Part shown: positions 33,785-38,374 of the stretch, one piece after another | Layout of the letters: every line of letters starts with the position of its first letter | Numbering within the stretch: the stretch's first letter is position 1 | DNA from: an uncultured Halieaceae bacterium | GTDB taxonomy: Bacteria > Pseudomonadota > Gammaproteobacteria > Pseudomonadales > Halieaceae | Direction of reading: 5' to 3' | Assembly: GCA_913045375.1 (NCBI GenBank) | Contig: CAJWQE010000013.1 | Span: 1-38,374 of the forward strand | Length of the DNA: 38,374 nucleotides | Program-made: the position numbers and the translations under genes | The notes under the pieces: generated by a model | The model's input: only the letters and a program-made list of their open reading frames with translations | The model's database searches: none | Told to the model about the DNA's origin: nothing

Positions 33785-35160
33785 TAGATAAAACTACCAC
33801 CGACGACGAACAGTTTTTCTACTAGGCTGATTTTCGAGGGATCAGTGAGGAACAAGATGACGTGATCGTCCTCTTCCACCACCACATGACGATGCGCAAT
33901 GATCACTTCGTCACCACGCAGGATGGCGCCTACCGTGGCCCCTGGCGGTAGGTCTAATTCGTCGAGCCGCCGGCCGACCACTTTCGATGTTTTGGGATCA
34001 CCGTGGGCTGTAATTTCAAGCGCTTCGGCGGCTCCGCGGCGCAGCGAATGGACGGTACTGATATCGCCCTTGCGAACGTGGGTCAGCAGACTACTAATGG
34101 TGATCTGTTGGGGTGATATTGCGATATCGATTTCTTGACCCACCAGCTCGGCATAGGCTGAGTTAGTAATCAGCGTAATCACCTTCTTTGCACCCAAGCG
34201 CTTAGCCAGCATCGACATCATGATGTTGGACTCGCCGTTATTGGTCAGCGCACAGAACACGTCGGTGTTACTAATGTTCTCCTGCTGTAGTAGCTTCGAG
34301 TCGTTCGCGCTTCCGTTAAGAACAATGCTCTCCTCCAGCTCCTCCGACAGCACCCGACAGCGATCATAGTTCAGCTCGAGCACCTTGACCTGATAGTCGC
34401 GCTCGAGTCGCTTGGCCAGCGATGCGCCAATTTTTCCCCCACCGGCAATCATCACGCGCTTGTAGGGCTCATCGAGCTTTCTAAGTTCTGATGTGACGGC
34501 CCGGATGTTTTCACTTGCAGCAATGAAAAAAGCCTCATCTTCGGGCTCAACCACGGTGCTCCCCACGGGAATAATGGCGTTTTGAGACTTTCTGAAAATA
34601 GCGGCGACCCGTGTATCAACACTCGGCATGTGCTGGCGAATTTCTTGCAGCTCCCGTCCCACAATAGGACCACCCTCTACTGCTCGAACCGCGACCAGCC
34701 GAATCTGCCCACTGGCGAAGTCGAGGACCTGCAGCGAGCCTGGGTTGAGAATTAGCTGATGAATGGCATCGGTCACTAAGTGCTCCGGGCTGATCGTGAC
34801 ATCGACCGGAATCGCGCCCGACTGGAAAAGCTTCTTATCTTCCTTCAGATAGTCGACTTCCCTGATGCGACATATTTTTGTGGGCGTGCGGTAGAGCGTA
34901 AAGGCAATTGAGCAGGCGAGCATGTTGACTTCGTCGCTGTCGGTTACAGCGATCAGCATGTCTGCATCTTCAGCACCGGCCTCCGAGAGGGTTGTCGGTT
35001 TCGACGCGTCACCTTTGACGGTACGTATGTCAAGGCGCTCTTGTAGTTGGCGCAGTGCGGCGTCCGAGCTGTCAACAACTGTGACATCGTTTTGCTCGTC
35101 GGCGAGGTGCTCGGTTAGTGTTCCACCAACCTGGCCGGCTCCTAGAATAATGATCTTCAC
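33784..35160 (-). CDS. trkA: Trk potassium system NAD-binding regulator TrkA
   Basis: TrkA is the cytoplasmic gating subunit that binds nucleotides and sits under TrkH. The 458-residue protein (E. coli 458) is a tandem RCK repeat. The first Rossmann motif is IILGAGQVGGTLTEHL (about 3-18) with VVDSS, and the second is MIAGGGKIGASLAKRL (from about 233). An RCK-C domain follows each. The start is GTG at 35160; the nearest Shine-Dalgarno-like AAGGA is rather far upstream (about 14 bases). The 109-base gap to rsmB shows no clear promoter. Confidence 0.97.
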   Translation of the reverse strand: MKIIILGAGQVGGTLTEHLADEQNDVTVVDSSDAALRQLQERLDIRTVKGDASKPTTLSEAGAEDADMLIAVTDSDEVNMLACSIAFTLYRTPTKICRIREVDYLKEDKKLFQSGAIPVDVTISPEHLVTDAIHQLILNPGSLQVLDFASGQIRLVAVRAVEGGPIVGRELQEIRQHMPSVDTRVAAIFRKSQNAIIPVGSTVVEPEDEAFFIAASENIRAVTSELRKLDEPYKRVMIAGGGKIGASLAKRLERDYQVKVLELNYDRCRVLSEELEESIVLNGSANDSKLLQQENISNTDVFCALTNNGESNIMMSMLAKRLGAKKVITLITNSAYAELVGQEIDIAISPQQITISSLLTHVRKGDISTVHSLRRGAAEALEITAHGDPKTSKVVGRRLDELDLPPGATVGAILRGDEVIIAHRHVVVEEDDHVILFLTDPSKISLVEKLFVVGGSFI

Positions 35161-35269
35161 GACGCTATCGATTCCTTAGACAACGATTGATCCGTGCCGT
35201 TTAGCTCGGAATGGTACTCCGATTTTCCATGAACTCCAGATTTAACGCGGCTTTCCAACAAACACACCC

Positions 35270-36553
35270 TTAGGGGGTGGGTTTTCCCAATAGCGCGTAA
35301 TAGAGCCCATCGCCGCCTAATGCAGAGGGAATAACTTGTTGGCCATACGTTGTGGTCTCTCCCACGGTTTGCGGCAGGATTCTGGAGAAGGCAGTCCCTT
35401 CGGCATCGAGAAAGCGACCAACGATGGCATCGTTCTCTTGCGAAAGTACTGAGCAGGTAGCGTAGAGCAAGCGACCACCTGGTTTGAGCAGCATCCATAC
35501 CGAATGCAGTAGTTGGCTTTGTAAGGCTGCGAACTGGTCAATATCACTTTTTCGACGGATCACTTTTACATCCGGATTTCGTCGCATGACACCGGTTGCA
35601 GAGCAGGGAACATCAAGGAGGATTGCATCGAAGGATGCGGGTGCTAGGACCTCATGCAAATTTCGGCCGTCACTGAGAACCGAGGTAATAGAAAGGTTAA
35701 GGCGGTTCGCGTTTTCATCCACTTTGACCAGTCGGTCTTCGGAGATATCAGCCGCTGTGACAGTTGCCCCGAGCTCAGCTAAGTGGCAGGCCTTGCCGCC
35801 TGGCGCGGCGCAGGCATCGAGCACCGTCATGCCGGACTGGGGTGATAGGAGCAATCCCGCGAGCTGTGCCGATGCATCTTGCACGCTCACAAACCCATCA
35901 TGGAAATAAGGTAGCTGGGATACCGGCACTGGCTGTTCCAGCGTAAGTCCGCTGATGCCCGCCACGCGCGCGTCGATCCCCGCCTCTGTCAGCAGCGCAC
36001 GGTAGTCATGTACAGAGATGCGCTCGGTATTTATCCGTAGGGTAAAGGGAGGCCGTCGTCGACTGGCGTCTGCCAATTGGTCCAGTTGGTCCGGGTACGA
36101 TTTAGACAACAATTTGTGAAGCCATCCGGGTAAGGCTGCGCGTTCACTATCCCCAAGGGATTCAAGAAGGGTTGCTTTGTCACGCTGATACCGTCGGAGA
36201 CAGCCATTAATGAGGCGGTTAGCCCAAGGCCGCCCGAGCTGCTCACAACAATCGACCGCCCCCGAAACCGATGCATAGTCTGGTGTTGCAAGTTCATCTA
36301 GCTCGTACATTGCCATGATGAGCAAGGCTTCTAAGACAGCGTCTTTTGTTTTCAACGGCCGCTCAAGAAGCTGGCGCGTGACGCCTTTGTAGAGAGGCCA
36401 TAGTCTGAGTGAGCCGTAAACCAGCTCGCGCAATAAAGGCTGCTCGCTGTCGGCGACCGATCGCTCCGCGCGACTGTAAATCTTGTTAAGAGAGCTGCCT
36501 TGAGCAACATCGTCTAGGAGAGACGCTGCCACTGCCCTCACCGGAACGGTCAT
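35270..36553 (-). CDS. rsmB: 16S rRNA m5C967 methyltransferase RsmB
   Basis: RsmB (Sun/Fmu) methylates C5 of C967 in 16S rRNA. The 427-residue protein (E. coli 429) has an N-terminal NusB-like domain (about 5-130) and the SAM-binding motif VLDACAAPGGKACHLAEL. The two cysteines of the mechanism are in DVPCSATGVMRRNPDVK and YATCSVLSQEND. The start overlaps the fmt stop by 4 bases (ATGA) in a def-fmt-rsmB operon. Confidence 0.97.
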   Translation of the reverse strand: MTVPVRAVAASLLDDVAQGSSLNKIYSRAERSVADSEQPLLRELVYGSLRLWPLYKGVTRQLLERPLKTKDAVLEALLIMAMYELDELATPDYASVSGAVDCCEQLGRPWANRLINGCLRRYQRDKATLLESLGDSERAALPGWLHKLLSKSYPDQLDQLADASRRRPPFTLRINTERISVHDYRALLTEAGIDARVAGISGLTLEQPVPVSQLPYFHDGFVSVQDASAQLAGLLLSPQSGMTVLDACAAPGGKACHLAELGATVTAADISEDRLVKVDENANRLNLSITSVLSDGRNLHEVLAPASFDAILLDVPCSATGVMRRNPDVKVIRRKSDIDQFAALQSQLLHSVWMLLKPGGRLLYATCSVLSQENDAIVGRFLDAEGTAFSRILPQTVGETTTYGQQVIPSALGGDGLYYALLGKPTP

Positions 36554-37515
36554 TTCAGATGATTTCCAAATTGATTGCCGGGAGATAACGGCGCCGGATT
36601 CCCGTTAACGATTTCTGCGATAGACAAGGGTTTTTTGTTGGGAAGTTGTAGACGTGTGATGGATAACAGGCCATCACCTGTTGAGACGATTAAGCCTTCT
36701 TTATTCAACGAGATGATGGTCCCCGGGGCGCTGTTGGCGCCACCGTCGTTAGACACGGCGCTCGCCTCCCAAAGTTTAATGCGCTGGTCTCCCAAAAGCG
36801 TGAAGCAGCCTGGCGCTGGGTTGAGGGCGCGGATTTTCTGCGTAATGCTGGCCGTTGACTGGGACCAGTCGATGATGGCCTCGGCTTTAGCGATTTTATG
36901 GGCGTAGGTGATACCATCCTCCGGCTGATCTACGGCTTCATTCAATAGCGCCGGAAGCGCGTCGAGTGTTGCTATCAGCGTTTTTGCACCCAGTGTTTCA
37001 AGTTCGTCGGTTAGCGTGCCGGTTGTGTGACTCGCGGTAATCGTAGTCTTTTCGATCATCAGCATTGCGCCAGTATCTAAGCCCTCATCCATCCGCATGA
37101 TGGTGACACCGGTTTCTTGGTCGCCGGCCTCTATCGCACGATGAATGGGGGCGGCGCCGCGCCAACGCGGAAGTAGCGATGCGTGGACATTGATGCACCC
37201 GAACGCGGGCACGTCCAAAATGTTCTTGGGAAGCAGCAGGCCATAGGCAACCACCACCATTACGTCGGGTTTGAGTGCCTGCAGAGCAGCTTCTTCCTCG
37301 GGCGATCGCAGGCTGACGGGTTGAAACACGGGAATGGCATGTTCTTGGGCTACCGCTTTGACCGGTGAGGCAGTCAGCTGCTTGCCCCGGCCAGCAGGTC
37401 GGTCTGGCTGCGTATAGACGGCTACAACCTGGTGCTCCGAGGCTAATAGTTCTGTGAGGTGTCCTGCTGCGAAAGCTGGGGTACCTGCGAAGACGACCCG
37501 TAACGGTGTTGGCAT
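36550..37515 (-). CDS. fmt: Methionyl-tRNA formyltransferase
   Basis: Fmt formylates initiator Met-tRNA using 10-formyl-tetrahydrofolate. From the ATG at 37515 the protein has 321 residues (E. coli 315), beginning MPTPLRVVFAGTPAFAAGHL. The catalytic region INVHASLLPRWRGAAPIHRAI and GVTIMRMDEGLDTGAML are intact. An upstream in-frame ATG at 37551 would lie inside def and is rejected. It starts 7 bases after the def stop, pairing formylation with deformylation in one operon. Confidence 0.97.
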   Translation of the reverse strand: MPTPLRVVFAGTPAFAAGHLTELLASEHQVVAVYTQPDRPAGRGKQLTASPVKAVAQEHAIPVFQPVSLRSPEEEAALQALKPDVMVVVAYGLLLPKNILDVPAFGCINVHASLLPRWRGAAPIHRAIEAGDQETGVTIMRMDEGLDTGAMLMIEKTTITASHTTGTLTDELETLGAKTLIATLDALPALLNEAVDQPEDGITYAHKIAKAEAIIDWSQSTASITQKIRALNPAPGCFTLLGDQRIKLWEASAVSNDGGANSAPGTIISLNKEGLIVSTGDGLLSITRLQLPNKKPLSIAEIVNGNPAPLSPGNQFGNHLK

Positions 37516-37522
37516 CTGGTCT

Positions 37523-38035
37523 TTACGCTCTGCGACGCTGCTCTTTTTCAAGTCGCTGTCGGATTCGCTGTCGTTTCAGAGGGCTTAAGTAGTCGACGAA
37601 AAGCTTGCCTTGCAAATGATCCATCTCGTGTTGAAGGCAGACGGCGAGTAAGCCAGTCACTGTCTCGTCAATGGTGCTCCCATCGCGATCAAGGGCATGG
37701 ACGCGGATCGCTTTGGGCCGTTCAACAGATTCGCTAAATCCGGGCACAGACAAGCAACCCTCTTCAAAGCCGTCCAGGGTCTCGTCGATGACTTCTACCT
37801 TCGGATTGACAAACACCCGTGGGGTTGATCGATCACTGGAAAGGTCAATGACGATAACCTGCTCGTGGACGTCAATTTGTGACGCCGCCAGTCCGATTCC
37901 GTTAGCGTCATACATGGTCTCGAACATGTCATCAATCAGCGTTTGTATTCTCTCATCCACAACCTCAACGCTCGCCGCACGGGTTCGCAGACGCGGATCG
38001 GGGAATTCAAGAATTTTTCTGATGGCCATAGTCAT
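37523..38035 (-). CDS. def: Peptide deformylase
   Basis: Def removes the N-formyl group from new proteins with a catalytic metal (usually Fe2+). The 170-residue protein (E. coli 169) has all three active-site motifs: [13 protein letters not shown] (metal-ligand Cys), and QHEMDHLQG (two metal-ligand His and the catalytic Glu). The first ATG is at 38035; a second in-frame ATG two codons later (38029) is equally plausible ([11 protein letters not shown]). First gene of def-fmt-rsmB, divergent from tsaC. Confidence 0.97.
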   Translation of the reverse strand: MTMAIRKILEFPDPRLRTRAASVEVVDERIQTLIDDMFETMYDANGIGLAASQIDVHEQVIVIDLSSDRSTPRVFVNPKVEVIDETLDGFEEGCLSVPGFSESVERPKAIRVHALDRDGSTIDETVTGLLAVCLQHEMDHLQGKLFVDYLSPLKRQRIRQRLEKEQRRRA

Positions 38036-38119
38036 CGCTCAGGTATGGGTGTGGATGAAAAAGGTGTCAATTGCACCGTGGGAACCTTGTCAGGCACGAA
38101 CCGTCGGCGCTCACAGCTT

Positions 38120-38147
38120 AGTATACCGCTTAGCGGTGATACGCCAA
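38120..38147 (-). promoter_or_regulatory. Putative def-fmt-rsmB promoter with dyad in spacer
   Basis: On the minus strand, TTGGCG (-35, 38147-38142, 4/6) and TATACT (-10, 38125-38120, 5/6) are 16 bases apart. The spacer contains the exact dyad ACCGC-TTA-GCGGT (38125-38137). The leader to def would be about 80 bases. The dyad in the spacer could be an operator. Confidence 0.5.
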
Positions 38148-38228
38148 TGTATATCGGGTCGTGCGCCAAACGCTTGCTCAAGTAGAGATCGGTGGGCAGC
38201 TAACCCGTAAAGGCCAAGCTTATTGGAC

Positions 38229-38249
38229 CCGCACGCAGAATTAGTGCGG
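38229..38249. repeat. Inverted repeat upstream of tsaC
   Basis: CCGCAC (38229-38234) and GTGCGG (38244-38249) are exactly inverted with a 9-base spacer, followed at once by TAAAAT (38250-38255), a possible -10. It could be an operator for tsaC or a short hairpin. No good -35 is at the right distance. Confidence 0.3.
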
Positions 38250-38289
38250 TAAAATCATGTCGTTATTTTGGTTACTGAGAATGTGAGTT

Positions 38290-38374
38290 ATGGCCTCGTT
38301 ATGGCGCATAAAGGAAGCGGCAGCCTCCATAGAGGCTGGCAGTGTGATTGCCTGTCCTGCGGAAGCCGTTTGGG
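38290..38374 (+). CDS. tsaC: TsaC/YrdC threonylcarbamoyl-AMP synthase, 5' part
   Basis: TsaC makes threonylcarbamoyl-AMP for t6A37 modification of ANN-decoding tRNAs. Only 28 codons are present before the window ends, starting MASLWRIKEAAASIEAG. They continue as VIACPAEAVWG, which matches the family's VIAYPTEAVFG near the N terminus, here with Cys for Tyr and Ala for Thr. The ATG is preceded by TGAGAA at 8 bases. Location next to def matches the conserved neighbourhood in Pseudomonas, but without the LysM and dprA genes found between them there. Confidence 0.8.
   Translation, partial: MASLWRIKEAAASIEAGSVIACPAEAVW

Noticed and set aside
37671..38210. 179-codon plus-strand frame that could have been the missing LysM gene
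   Set aside because: Mostly antisense to def; translation shows no LysM or DprA features.

Overview
The window is a core-chromosome segment of a gammaproteobacterium and covers the region around the replication origin. Gene content, gene order and protein lengths all fit this: the Pseudomonas-like dnaA-dnaN-recF-gyrB order, the rpmH-rnpA-yidD-yidC-mnmE block running away from dnaA, mnmG-rsmG-parA-parB, the complete F-type ATP synthase operon followed by glmU-glmS, and trkA-rsmB-fmt-def next to tsaC. Base composition is moderate and the genes are tightly packed with many 1-11 bp overlaps. Together this resembles marine Cellvibrionales (Halieaceae / OM60-NOR5 type) or a relative. That taxonomic placement is inference; no rRNA gene is present.

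Layout. Bases 1-542 are the only stretch that does not look like core genome. They hold the start of an unidentified minus-strand gene, several short dyads, and a minus-strand reading frame without a start codon. This frame resembles the helix-turn-helix of serine-recombinase 'Recombinase' domains and lies directly downstream of glmS, the classic attTn7 neighbourhood. From 543 to 19454 nearly everything is on the minus strand: glmS, glmU, atpC-D-G-A-H-F-E-B-I, parB, parA, rsmG, mnmG, a 446-bp non-coding gap with origin-like features, mnmE, yidC, yidD, rnpA and rpmH. A second 458-bp non-coding region separates rpmH from dnaA and carries two perfect DnaA boxes. Then dnaA, dnaN, recF and gyrB run on the plus strand (19913-26077). 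After these come rmuC-glyS-glyQ (minus), an LpxL/HtrB-family acyltransferase plus djlA (plus), trkH-trkA (minus), rsmB-fmt-def (minus), and the first 28 codons of tsaC (plus) at the window edge.

How the parts work together. DnaA, the DnaA-box regions, the DnaN clamp, RecF and GyrB start and support replication. ParA and ParB segregate the origin, and two perfect 16-bp parS sites lie inside the recF coding sequence about 10 kb from parAB. RpmH, RnpA, YidD, YidC, MnmE, MnmG, RsmG, GlyQS, RsmB, Fmt and Def serve ribosome and tRNA maturation, translation and membrane-protein insertion. The atp operon makes the proton-driven ATP synthase. GlmS and GlmU make UDP-GlcNAc for the envelope, and TrkA/TrkH form a potassium uptake system.

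No wholly new system was found. The points most worth a second look are the paired parS sites written into conserved recF codons, the two competing origin regions, the recombinase-like remnant at the glmS end, and the apparent loss of the LysM-dprA pair that sits between def and tsaC in Pseudomonas.
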